Assembly: GCA_022393335.1 (NCBI GenBank)
Contig: JAJEKB010021308.1
Span: forward strand, 147,196 to 211,195
Source: Macrotrachela quadricornifera
Lineage: Eukaryota > Rotifera > Eurotatoria > Philodinida > Philodinidae
Direction of reading: 5' to 3'
DNA length: 64,000 nt
The position numbers were made by a program, and so were the translations under genes. The notes beneath the pieces are model-generated. The model was given only the letters and a program-made list of their open reading frames with translations. It was not told the origin of the DNA and did no database searches. Positions 35,497 to 47,398 of the stretch are shown here, piece after piece (within the stretch, counting starts at the first letter, position 1; each line of letters begins with the position of its first letter).

Positions 35497-36088
35497 CGAG
35501 GGAACTTCCATAGGAGCGTAAGCCCTTCAGGTTCCATCTTTTGGCGATAGGTAGACCTCAATGAGGTATGAAAAACTTCAAGAGGATTCATTCCCTCGCA
35601 CCTTTGTTCCCGAGTTATGATCGTTTTACTCTAGTTTTGGCTTACTGCAAGGTATTTCGTCCTTAAATTTTGCCCATAAATAGGTCTCATCGGTATTAAA
35701 TTGTTCTACAAGTATCAGCCCGAGTAGGTATTTTCTTCACGAGATAATAAATTTCCAAGGCAGATTAGTTCTTTTCGACTGATTGATAAAATACAGGACT
35801 TTTTAATTTTCGATTATCTGGAAAAGGAGGCATTCGTTGGGGTTAATACTTGTAGAACAATTTATTACTGATAAGACCTATTTATGGGCAAAATTTAAGG
35901 ACGAAAATGCGTCATTGGAATTTTTTCGAAATACCTTGCAGTAAGTCAAAATTAGAGTAAAACGATCATAACTTGGGAACAAAGACGCGAGGGCATGCAT
36001 CCTCTTGAAGTTTTCATACCTCAGCGAGGTCTACGTATCGCCAAAAGATGGAACCTAAAGGGCTTAAAGACTTTAGGAAGTTTCCTCG
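35497..36088. mobile_element. foldback element, arms of about 230 bp
   Basis: The left arm begins CGAGGGAACTTCC at 35497 and the right arm ends GGAAGTTTCCTCG at 36088. Internal matches include GGTTCCATCTTTTGGCGAT with its inverse and AACAATTTA/TAAATTGTT near the centre. The central spacer is about 100 bp. No coding sequence and no certain target duplication. Confidence 0.65.
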
Positions 36089-36837
36089 TAAGATTTATAG
36101 TCGAGAATCTTATGTTCTGTCAAATTTTTATTCCTGATGATATTTTCAACGCTGAAATTTTTTGAAGTCTACTATTAGAAAGATCATGAAATTTAACGAT
36201 ATCGAAACTGAATTCTGACACTTTTCTTGAAATTCAATAAATCTTTAATAGCTAGAAAAAGCGTTTATGTCGTTATTGGGACACATTCTTATATAAAAAC
36301 TTAGCTAGAATTCACTAAATACACTTATACCAACTTGTTGAGCACTGCTTGAGTTCACAAATATACAGAGAGGAATACTCGAGATATTTTTGAAGATTTT
36401 CAACTTTATTTCCCGAGTCGACTCTCAAGTTCTCCAGAGAATTCCCAGAGTGTCCCTAAACTTTAGGAAACCCAATAAAACTTTCAAAAGTTTGTTTTAT
36501 CTAGAGAGCCCTAATGCTAACCTCCTGGAGGTCTCTGAGTACACTCATTAACTCCCCGGGGAGTCCCTAAGAAGTCAACTATGGTTCTCGCATATCCACT
36601 GATACTCAAACGATCAAAATCTCTTCGAATTTTCCTGAAGTGCTTTCATTACAATATAGCTATTAGTGAACAGTTCATTAACTTGTGTTTTTCATTTGAA
36701 ATATTTTAGAATCTTTAAATTTTAAACAAAAATCGTGGGACAAAAGTAGGTTCAGTACTTAATAGATTATTTGGATTAGCGAGTAAGTTTAAAGCAATGA
36801 ATCTATTGAATATTCTTTCAAATGATTCCATAGATCA

Positions 36838-39800
36838 ATGTCGATCGTTAGAAAAATAATTCAAAAGTTAAAAAAGTTTAACTTATTTGCTGATGCTGAG
36901 ACGATCCAGGAAGGTGACAGGCAAGTAATTCAGGATCAGGTGATATCTACACGCGTCTTTTGTATTTTGCTATTGACGATTCTGTGCATTCTCGTCGTCT
37001 CAACACTTTTGACTAAAAGAACCACTTCGGTAACAGTACCAACACCTTCATTAGCTTTGTACGAACGACTACAAGCCAAATATCCGGACACACTATCATG
37101 TCCTTGTCGACAAGTGGCTGTATCTTACTCGACGTTTCTCTCAATCAAAGCAATTCATCATCAAGTAAAGAACTTTTTTCGATTTATAGGTTAGATAGAA
37201 TCGAAATGAATAAGAGTGCGTTGAAAGATTTTCATATAGCGTTCTTGCTTAAAGAACAAACTTGTCGTAATAATATGATGCTTTAACCTACTCCTAACGT
37301 CACGGGTATGAAGAGTTTCTTATACTTAGGGCATATCAAAAGTAGTGACGTCTTTATTTTATTTCTTTAATAAGAAATTTGAATAGATTTTTATAATATA
37401 GTGATAGAGAAAATGTTGCTCTATTATTCTATGCTATTTGATCGGTCTTCAACTAATATCCTAATAATAAAATTTCAACATGAACTGTTTTTCTGTACAA
37501 CTTCATAAAGACATAAAATTGATTAAATGCATTTCAGTTTTCAATTACTTAACAGATTGCATATGAAAAATAAATTATACAATAAAATGCAGCGTGGAAA
37601 GCTCTACATTTTATTAAATAAAGCTTATTTTAGTTATGTATTTCTTGTTTTCAAAAAACGAAAACATCTGTGCGACTAATTTTCGCTATCCTAAAAAAAT
37701 TAAATTTTTCTACATAAAGAGAAATCTCTTGTGTTGTTACATATCTATATATATAAAGAAGAATGTTTGTCTGTCTATTCGCTATGCATTCAGTCCCTGT
37801 GATAGCTAGCGTCACAAAACTTTCCACACTATTTTCTTAGCTCCTGAGGAAAGTCGATATGGGTTTGGAACCACCAAGCGGGGTGCGCGGAAGAGTTTGG
37901 GTGAAATTTTATCCCGATCAATACAGATCGAGATTCTGATAAAAGTCGGTAGAGTGATTGGGGGTGAGAAAGAGAGGCGTACGTGAAACGTCATTCAATT
38001 CGTAAGAGACCGTGATTTTACTCACTCTCTAATCAAATGACGCAGTTCAATGCAAATTTGAGAGTGATTGTGTCCAGAGTGGATGCGAGTGAGGATGTCA
38101 GCTTGAGCCTGATGAGAAGAGTCCCACTGAAGATACCCCAACACACGATGGAAAAAGCTCTGTAGTAGAGGTTCCAAGTACGGTGAAAAGAGTTCTATGA
38201 AATAGGTATCGCACACGGCGAGAAGAGTCCTATGACGAATATCTAATGGATAGCAGGAACAATCCTGTTAAAGATGGCTGACGCATACCGATAAAAAACC
38301 TGTCCTAAAGGTTTCAGGTGTGACAGGAAAATTTCTGTTGCAGATGGCCCACGAACAACAGGGAACAGTTCTGTAAAAGACGCGTTATGTGCAGCAGAAA
38401 AAGTCAAGTGGAAGATGCAAAACTTTAACCATATTCTCTTTTCATTGGGTACCTCATCTGGTATAAAATAAACTGTTTTTTCGGTGTGCTCTAAAAGAGT
38501 CGAAAGGAAAAATGTCGCAAAATTAAAATCGAAATGAAAAAGTATATAAATCGGAAAATAAAGGAAAAAAATGATGTTACCAGTAAATAGTGATCTAAGC
38601 ACTTATAGTTCAGTAGTGTTTTTCCTGTCATTCTATTAGTCTAAATGTGACCACTACTAATACGGATGAGTAACTGTTAGAGGATGATATACATCATCCT
38701 CTCTTCGTATAAGACTATCTTCTCTTTCAAGTCTCGACATATATATCTTTTCTGTTCTCTATGGAATATTTAGACGGTTTATCATTTACAGTTGTTAAAC
38801 GAAAAAAATGACACTTTCGAATTTTTTATTTCTTAACTCATATTTGATCTATATTAGTGTTAGTGTCATTTCATACAATAAATTATCGTCATTTCTAGTT
38901 AGAATTAAAAAAATAATTTTCGATCATTTTCCACTTCGACATTTTTCCTTTCGACCTTTTTACGGCCAACCGTTCTTTCATTATTGTAGGGCTTTTCACG
39001 TTACATCTTTCTAATTAAAGAAATAAAATGAGAACGTCACTACTTTTGATATGTCCTAGGTATCTACTTAGGTAAACTATTCCGGCCACAGAATCGCGTC
39101 GGATCCCAGAGAAAACACAAATTTACCGCTTGATTTTGCCAGTTTTCACATAGGAAGAAACACATTTCTGCTCGCAACCGGACCGAAAGTCGATCCTTAA
39201 CTAATGAAAACGTATTACCAGAAAACCACTAAAAAGTCTTCTACCGCTTTCAGTGCACTTTTGTATATCCTTAACAACTAATTAATCAGTGATGAGACTC
39301 ATATAGCCCATAAAAAACCTATTTCTGTCATACTACCGCGTTTAGTGTCTGTAAGTGTTCGATTAGTGATCTAAAATGATCTTTGTAGGGACTTTTTGTT
39401 TTTTGTTGATTTACCTGTTTGGAGAAGTTACCTTTGTATGAATGAAGAGAATGTTCTATGTGCTATGCGTTTATGTTGATTTTTTGTTAAAAATGGGATG
39501 ATTTATATACATTCTTAGTGCCTAAAACACGTTGGCTATTGTATAAGCTCTATATTAACATTATTGCGTTAACTACTATCTGATATTTATTCGTTAGATA
39601 ATATCAATGTATAGGTAAGTCAAGATGTATTATGTCCCGCGGTTTTATCATAGGTATAACCATTAGAATCCGAAATACATCTGTAAAATCCAACACATAT
39701 GCTGTTTCCAATGAATAATATTCTCGAAATAAAATGTATGGATTCCGACGATTTATTTAAATGGTTAACAGTAATGATCTATTAAAAACTCCTGATTAAT

Positions 39801-41612
39801 CAAAATAACGCACTTCTTCATGATATCTTTTGTTTTTAATTCGATTCTGATTACAATATCCAAAATAGTTAAATATGAGATTCTAAACTTGAAAGTGATT
39901 TTGATAAAACATAGGAAATCGTAGAATGAAACCTGCATTCACTACTATGATTAAGAATCGATATGTTGTTATGTTATCTTCACGTGACAAGCTCCTTTCT
40001 TTCCTTTTTCAAGTTTAGGAATTTTTTTTTCTATGTTAGGTATGCTCGAGTGATCTGATATCACCGAAATGGATTGCATCATTATTCAACTCGGAAACTT
40101 CACGTATTACTCCACTCGACTTTCGTCTTACTGCTGCAGCTCAATTTCGTCTGCTAGCATTATTCTGTACCACATCGATGACGATGATAAACAATATTCG
40201 AAATGATTTTATAAACGGAAAGGTTGTGAATTCTCGCGCGTTATCGAACGTCTCTTTCAATATTCAGATTAATGCAATCGTCGACAAGTTTTTTGCAGCA
40301 CTCGCGGCGTCAATAACACCAGGTCCTGCTGCTCAGCGCGTCATGCTCACTATCACTCAAAGTCAAATTCAGTCAGCTGTTCATACTGATGCATTTACAT
40401 TAGTTGTACCTGGTTTGAATCAATACACTATTGTTCCTAACTTTTATCCTCTCTACGACAATGTTTCATTCACTGATGTAAGTCTTTACGATAAACTTCT
40501 AGATAGGCTCATTATTGTTGATGTAAAATACATTTTGAGTTTCAGATTGAATTACATGAGTTTGCTACATGATGCTCCCTAATATCTATATAAAACAATT
40601 CTTAGTTGAGATTGATTATATAAAAAGTCATATTCAAACACACTTTTGCTGCTTGATGCATACCTACAGCTATTATAAAATTTTTAAAAGAAAGTGATTG
40701 AAAGACGTTACTAATTCCTTCTTTTGTATGATGAATATAATGTAATTTATAGTAATGAATATCGACAGAATATTTTCGTTAATACTGTAGCATATTCTTG
40801 AGAGTATGTATGTGTATTATAGCCATGTGTTACATCCACCCTCTCATGTCAAGTTACACCTCATAAACGTCTTTGTCTCCGCGCAATATTTAATGTGAAA
40901 ATTCACTTCAAATTTTTTTTGTCCGTGTAATTATTATATTATTCGCAGCAAGATTTCTATTATATATATATCATATATACATCTCTGATTATAGAATCCA
41001 CAAGAAAGTTTCGCTTTCTGCAACCCATTTCAAGTCATAACGTATAAAGCAGGTATCTATGCTTGGGGAGCACAACAACGACCACTCATAGGAATGATGA
41101 CTCCACAACCGCCGGCCATATTTCATGTTGATGGAATGCGCGTGGCATGTACGCCCTACGATGCTATCAAAGAAGGTACTCTCGAATGTTTGTACGATTC
41201 TGTCTGTCTTAATGTTACAACTCAATTAATCTCCAATCTACCAAATGTTGATTGGCCAAAACCTCTGAATACATCAATACTATCGCGTTTCTTACGCAAC
41301 AGTCCCATTTTACCTTTATTTGAAAACCTAATGGTTGAACAGTTGGAAATTGAGAGAAATTTCTCTAAGTATTACACTGCTTGTGCACCTCTTCAATGCA
41401 TTTATACATACACACAACGCAATGATTTTATCTATGTAATTACTTTGTTGATTGGTTTGTTCGGTGGTCTCACCGCAACGCTGCGCATCGTGGCACCAAT
41501 CATTGTCAAAATTGGTCGTCATATTTATACATATTTCACGACCAGAAATAATCCTCAACCTCAACCGATGCAATCAGGTATTATTTCAGAGACTTTTTAT
41601 GAACACTTTTAA
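36838..41612 (+). CDS. two-TM Cys-rich membrane protein, module 1
   Basis: Three exons: 36838-37164 (ATG start), 40040-40477 and 40995-41577 or to a stop at 41612. All junctions have GT/AG and keep frame. The N-terminal cytosolic stretch is followed by a membrane segment (TRVFCILLLTILCILVV, about residues 38-56), then the family motif YPDTLSCPC, a long ectodomain starting VCSSDLISPKWI, the motif LECLYDSVCLN, then YYTACAPLQCIYTY and a second membrane segment beginning DFIYVITLLIGLFGG. This topology recalls DEG/ENaC-like subunits, but I see no channel signature; function unknown. Module 1 lacks the C-x-C...C cluster seen in modules 2 and 3. Intron 1 carries the 37325-39060 element. A phase-1 donor (TCAG|GTATTA) at 41577/41578 matches the acceptor of module 2, so it may continue into it. 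Confidence 0.78.
37325..39060. mobile_element. mariner-like TIR element without transposase, 1,736 bp
   Basis: The left end CTTAGGGCATATCAAAAGTA and the right end TACTTTTGATATGTCCTAGG are inverted, with TA at 37323-37324 and 39061-39062. The CTTAGG start recalls the mariner at 10888. Copies of the ~200-bp GCAGCGTGGAAAGCTC repeat lie near both ends in inverted orientation, and a 35-bp minisatellite fills the middle. It lies wholly inside intron 1 of module 1. Confidence 0.8.
38100..38420 (-). repeat. 35-bp minisatellite inside the 37325-39060 element
   Basis: Units around GGCGAGAAGAGTCCTATGA recur with starts at about 38181, 38216, 38251, 38286, 38321, 38356 and 38391, an exact 35-bp spacing with substitutions. 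Earlier, weaker copies reach back to about 38100. Confidence 0.75.
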
Positions 41613-42349
41613 AAATGTTATGTTCAACACACATATGTCTAATTATACTGTCGTAACCTTGAATAGGAATCACTAGCAACCTAAATATATTTTTTCAGAA
41701 AATTACAATAGATTTTAAATTATAAATTATTAAAAATCTACTGAAATGCACCGTTTACGGATCGGATTGTTCGATCCGGAGACCTGTCGCATGCACAAAT
41801 TTTGAATGCAAATGTATGTTTGAGTCACTAGCGGTCTGCCTAGTTTATCAGATACATATCATCTCTGATATTCGCTTTCTATATACATACAAAGTAATCT
41901 ACTTGTAGGCAGATATTCTTTACATTCTGAAATAATTTTACTATTAAGCACTTCATCTATGTCATTTGTGTATATGAGTGATGAGCGCGCCCATTGTACC
42001 GTTCGACGAAAAAAATCGATAAAAATAAAGTTAATGATAAATGAAAGCTAAGTGTTGTGTTTGATAGAGTGATGTCGATTACGTATAAAAATGATATTTT
42101 CCCAACACTTCCCTGTGTTGTGACCAAGATTTATGATGTTACAGTCAATTTCTATATATTTTACGCATGTGTCCAGCAGTTTTAGTGTGTAAATTGCTCC
42201 CAGTAAAGTCACTCAACACTTTGCCAGTAAAACTATTTTGTATGTCAAAATACTTTCCCTAGTATTTCTTTTTGATACTTAGTTAAATTTATTTAAACAA
42301 ACTTCGTTTAAATGAAATATCGAGGGTTTTATCGTCGATCGGTATGTTA

Positions 42350-43970
42350 TCCTTTACCCTAAATCTGGTACCCAGAATGCATCCCTAAATCGAATCCACA
42401 TTTGTGGATAATAAAACAAAAATTAATCCAGATTAGGGATTTTGATTTAAGAATTTTCTAATTTAGGGATTTTTTCTCAATTAATGACGGACTTCACTCT
42501 TTCATAACGAACTGGTGACCAGTTATTTTTTTAAAATATCTGGAACTCGTCACCAGTTCTTTAGGAAAAATTAAAATCATTAAATATTTACTATTATTAA
42601 TCTTCGCTTATTAAATATGTTTTTCAACAGAATAACTGACTAATGAGAGTAGTTTTAATACAATTATGACTCTCACAACAGGTACTTATTGTAAGTTAAG
42701 TGACAATCAACAACTGCTCTAATATATGTATCATAAATTGTACACGTAGAAACCTACTATCAAACTTAGAAATTCTTTCTACATTCAATATTCGTAAAAA
42801 CAATATTAAATGCTATTTTCTGCATAACTTTTTTTTACATATCAAACCAATAAAATTCGAATTTTTTCGCAGCCTTTAATAACATCTTAGTATTATCATC
42901 AGCTCAATATATGTTACAAAGAAAAAGCGCAATAAAAAACTTATCTGCCTATCACGCGTCGCTTTAGTGAATTTCGGTCATCAGATTCAAAACATAATGC
43001 ATAGAGCTAGAATCGTCACAGATTCATTTTATTTAATTGGTTTCATTCAGTTCAAGGCATTATAAATTTGTGTGCTTGACTCACACAAAAATGAATTCAG
43101 TCACCAGATTCTTAGATAGCTGTTTTCCGCTTATTAATTGAATATCACTATGATACAATTGGTCACCAGATGCTTAGATATCTACTACAGTAGTTATCAG
43201 TTCGAAATTAATGTGATAAAACAGGTCACCAGATTCTGTGATAGCTATTTACAGGAGTTATTAGTTTGATATGAATGTGATAGACCTGGTCACCAGATTT
43301 TATTATAGCTATTTACCACAATTATTAGTTTAATATCTATGTGATTGAACTGGTCACCAGATTGGATAATAGCTATTTAGAGGAGTTATCAATCCAATAT
43401 GAACATGATAGAACTGGTTATCAGATTCTATGATAACTTTTACAACAGTTATTAGTTTGGTATCGATGTTTTAGAACTGGTCAGCAGATTGGATAGTAGT
43501 TATTTAGAGGAGTTATCAGTCCGATATCCACGTGATAGAACTGGTCACCAGATTCTATGATAGCTATTTCCAACAGTTATTAGTTTGATATGAATGTGAT
43601 AGAACTAGTCACCAGACTCTATGATAACTATTTACAACAGTTATTAGTTTGATATGAGGGTGGTAGAACTGGTCACCAGATTGGATAATAGCTATTTAGA
43701 AGAGTTATGAGTTCAACATCAACGTGATAGAACTCGTCACCAGATTCTATGATAACTATTTACAGCAGTTAATACTTTGATATCGATGTGATAGAACTGG
43801 TCACCAGTTCGTTATGAAACAGTGAAGTCCGTCATTAATTGAGAAAAAAATCCCTAAATTAGAAAATTCTTTAATCAAAATCCCTAATCTGGATTAATTT
43901 TTGTTTTATTATCCACAAATGTGGATTCGATTTAGGGATGCATTCTGGGTACCAGATTTAGGGTAAAGGA
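42350..43970. mobile_element. inner nested TIR element with satellite core, 1,621 bp
   Basis: TIRs of about 180 bp: the left begins TCCTTTACCCTAAATCTGG and the right ends CCAGATTTAGGGTAAAGGA. TA occurs on each side (42348-42349, 43971-43972). The TIRs contain AACTGGTGACCAGTT, which is also the core of the 64-bp satellite inside. No transposase frame. Confidence 0.82.
43080..43812. repeat. 64-bp satellite with palindromic CTGGTCACCAG
   Basis: About 11 tandem units, each with ACTGGTCACCAGATT, a TGATAGCTATTTA-like stretch and AGTTATTAGTTTGATATG. Starts at 43286, 43350, 43414 and 43477 give the 63-64-bp period. It lies entirely inside the inner TIR element, and its palindromic core matches the TIR sequence. 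Confidence 0.85.
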
Positions 43971-44753
43971 TAGACATTCTCGTCGATCTACACTTTTTAT
44001 CACCAAATTGTCGATCTACATTTTAGTAGTAAAACTGAATTTTCTCTCGAACGCAGAAAGATTTTTGCTTGATTCTTTGGAATATTACCCTACTCTAAGA
44101 GATGAAAAAAGGATAACATTTTTGTCGCAAACAGTTTAGTTTTCAATGAGTTATAACAATATCAAAATTGAAAATGTCGATCTACAACTTGTCTGAACAT
44201 GGTGTTTTTTAACTTTGTGTAGACTTTTTCTCTTAACGAAACTTATGAAACAAACTTCGTTTTCCTGTCAAAATATTTTCCCTTCATTTCTATTTGATAC
44301 CCAAATAAATTTCTTCAAACGAAACACCAATGATATCAATGTCGATCTACACAAAAATTTAAAGTGTCTTAACGCGCATTGTCGATAGCTTTTCATTCAT
44401 AAAACTTTGTCTAAGGTAAAAATTAATACCAGATTCTGAAACCGCTTGACGAGTTCTACAATTCTAGCTAAAAAAAACAATTGAAAAAAATTGCAATGGA
44501 ATATAGAAAAATTGATCTTAGTCTTCAGGGCAGCGTTAAAAGCTAGATATCTGACACTGTTGCTGCGATTTTTCGTAAACTGAAAGAGATGAAGACTTAA
44601 TTTTTTCAGATGTGAATGGCCGTTTCTAGACCAATAAAACAAAAAAAAAATTATTAAAATCGATTAAGTAGAACTGGACTTATAGCCATTTTCATTTTCG
44701 GAATACAACGGTACAATGGGCGCGCTCATCACTCATATATACTAGTAGATTCG

Positions 44754-47238
44754 ATGCTTGCTATCAATTTCTGTCAACATCAGCCGAATTCTACATTTTC
44801 TTCAGAAAATAAATTAACTTCTTTTGTACCACTGAAGGAGAATTCAAGTTATACATCTGGCCAATTTGAACATAATCTTCTATCATTTTTTTTTCTAGAA
44901 AGTTTACGTGATCGAATTGTTCGAATAATAACTCTTATAAAAACAAATGTTGTCTCATTGAATCTGTTCAAAGTAAGTTTATTTGATTGTCTTTATAATA
45001 CATAGTAATATTCATTTTTATCAATTAAACTATGCAAAGTTAGTTGTACCAACTTTGAAGCATACTCATTCGAAATAATGTTGTTTCAGCGGTACATCTG
45101 TCACAGTTCCTAATGGTCTGTGGAAGAGGAAGTGGAGAGTAGCATATAAAGAATACTCGAAAGTTGAATTCAATTAATGTATTTCAGACAGATTAAATAT
45201 TTAAAATATATGAAAATAATATGTTCGTCACATGAGTAAACTGAGCTAAAAAAGAATTAAAATTGATCTATTCTAGGATGATTGGAATGATCAACTACTT
45301 GGAATTCGTGCAACACGTGTTCATATAACTCTGGTTGTAGCGAGTGTCATTATTTTAGCATTCTATTCATCTTTTGCAGTTCATACTCGCACAGTATTAG
45401 TATTTGCTCCATCACTTGATACTTTCGAACGGTTGCATAATGATTATCCTGTAACACTCGCATGTCCATGCTCACGATTGGCTATACCTAATGGTAAAAT
45501 GATTACAATATCGCCTCCACGCTACCATCAGGTAAGAAGTATGATATTAAAAGCAAACAAAATCCTTCTTTAACTCTTCTAACTTCTCAGTAATCTATAA
45601 ACTCAGAGACTATCGTTATTTTTTAATTTGAAGATTTGCACAAGTATGTTTTTACAACCAGTTTGGCTCGATGGTTATTTTACGATAAATTTTACCAACA
45701 GTTCAGAGGCATACTCTTTGCTAAGTGATGATTTTCGAAGCAGTGGTTTGTACTCGTTCTACAATGTACTTAGTCTTTGTCAACTAGCAAATGATACTAT
45801 CGAAATGTCACAAGCTGTGTTTATTGCGGACGAATTCATTACTGCTCAAGCTCTGCCACGTATGTAAATCTTAGAAATAATTGTAGAAAATTGTGAGACA
45901 CAATATAGGTGCTGTTACATTAGTTAATACCAATATCATAGCGTCTGTCGTGCTGATGAGAAAAGGAAAGTAGATGAAAATGTTTACTCCTATACTCTAT
46001 TTATCTTCTAGCAATCGAAATCAAATATCAGAACGTATGTATCGGTGACAGCAGCCAAAGATGTTTCAAAAGTATATTCCTTTAATCTAAAATTTTAAAT
46101 AAAGTTCTCTGTATAAACAAAAAATTAGTCCATTTGATCGAATCCATGTGAAGAAATTTTAATTTCTTATCGTTATTTTATGTGTGAGATATTCTGTATA
46201 CAAAAATTCTCCGTTTTAGACCTTCAACTTGTCACTTTTTTACATAAAAACTAAGAAGAATGTGAACTGGAGAAGAACATAGTATCCATATTCACATTCA
46301 TATTTCTATGAAACATCGTGAGATTGAGTTGAAACTTTTATAACATAAAAAATATCATGCGATTTGTACGGAAATAAATGCTAATTATCAAAGTTTATTC
46401 TCATATAAAAAAAAATTCAATCTTACTTCATTGTTTTCATGAATTATTATATCATTTATTATTTCTTGTAGGACTAGAGTTTAAAGTACGCTCAGAACCA
46501 CTTATTTCTGCGTTCAAGACTCGTACGGAACAGAACATAGTAATGATTCTAGGAATGATGCGCATTTTTCTCCAAGGAAATGGAGTAGATACAGGATCAG
46601 CTTATCAATCACTAATGGTAAATGGTTCGCCATTGATTCGTCGTTATTCTCCCGCACCCACCACATTGAATACCTGTGCTTGTAGTGTATCATTTGATTG
46701 TCCGACACCTAAAGGTCAATTTTTCTGTATCAATGGGAATAACTGCACAGCAGGTACCGCCGTTTGGACAACACCTGGTATGATCAAATCATGTACCAAT
46801 CTGGAAAGTATGCTCAATTTTGATCTACGCTGTTTTTACAGTCAAACATGTCTCAATACTGTTCTCTCTTTGTATAATGTTGACATACCGACAAGACTTC
46901 CTTTACCAGCTGCTACACTTGCCATTCCCGTGCTTAATAGTTCGGCTTTGTTACGCTTTTCACCAAATGATACTTTAGGTACAATATTAAGTCAGCTCAT
47001 GGTAGAGACATGGGATATGGAAGGCAACTTTGAAGGCTACTACAACGTTTGTGCACCGGCTAGCTGTTCATATAGCTACTCTCGACGACTGGATGTCATA
47101 TATGTGATTGCAACTATTACCAGTCTTATTGGTGGTCTTCTCGTCACATTTCGTATCATTGTCCCACTGGCTGCACAAATCGTAAATTGGTTAATAGTTC
47201 ATTGTCGCAGTCGACATGCAGGTAATAATGATAAATAA
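44754..47238 (+). CDS. two-TM Cys-rich membrane protein, module 2
   Basis: Exons: 44899-44972 (or from an ATG at 44754), 45277-45531, 45634-45859 and 46472-47221 or to a stop at 47238. The acceptor TTTTTTTTTCTAG|AA at 44898/44899 is strong and favours the join to module 1 over an ATG at 44754. Order of parts: basic cytosolic segment (RDRIVRIITLIKTNVV), membrane segment with VHITLVVASVIILAFY, the motif LACPCSRLAIP, ectodomain starting ICTSMFLQPVWLDGYF, Cys cluster TCACSVSFDCP, CFYSQTCLN, then YYNVCAPASCSYSY and a second membrane segment with DVIYVIATITSLIGG. An intron splits the ectodomain in phase 1 at 45860-46471, absent from modules 1 and 3. A phase-1 donor at 47221/47222 (GCAG|GTAATA) lies 15 bases before the stop and matches the module 3 acceptor. 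Substrate and function unknown. Confidence 0.8.
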
Positions 47239-47398
47239 CCAGGTACTGTAATACCTGCAGCGCAATATGAAGATTTTCTATCAGATAACATTTGTCACTA
47301 AATTTTCCGTTTAATTAAAACTATTGTGATGAATGTTCTCTTTTTTTTACTTGAATTATTACAAAAGATATAATTATGTGTTTATTTTTGTCTTCTAG

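Larger units (their letters stand above)
41976..44736. mobile_element. outer TIR element between modules 1 and 2
   Basis: The left end GAGTGATGAGCGCGCCCATT at 41976 is matched by its inverse, AATGGGCGCGCTCATCACTC, ending at 44736, and the match extends to about 30 bp (TGTACCGTT follows inward). TATAT-like sequence flanks both sides, so the duplication is ambiguous. Inside, a diverged direct repeat (GTCAAAATACTTTCCCT near 42244 and GTCAAAATATTTTCCCT near 44268) lies either side of a nested element. No transposase seen. It accounts for most of the 3.3-kb gap between the modules. Confidence 0.7.

Noticed and set aside
44754..44898. ATG at 44754 as the start of module 2
   Set aside because: Possible but weaker than the acceptor at 44898: the peptide before the acceptor has no counterpart in other modules, whereas that after it does. 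Kept as an alternative.
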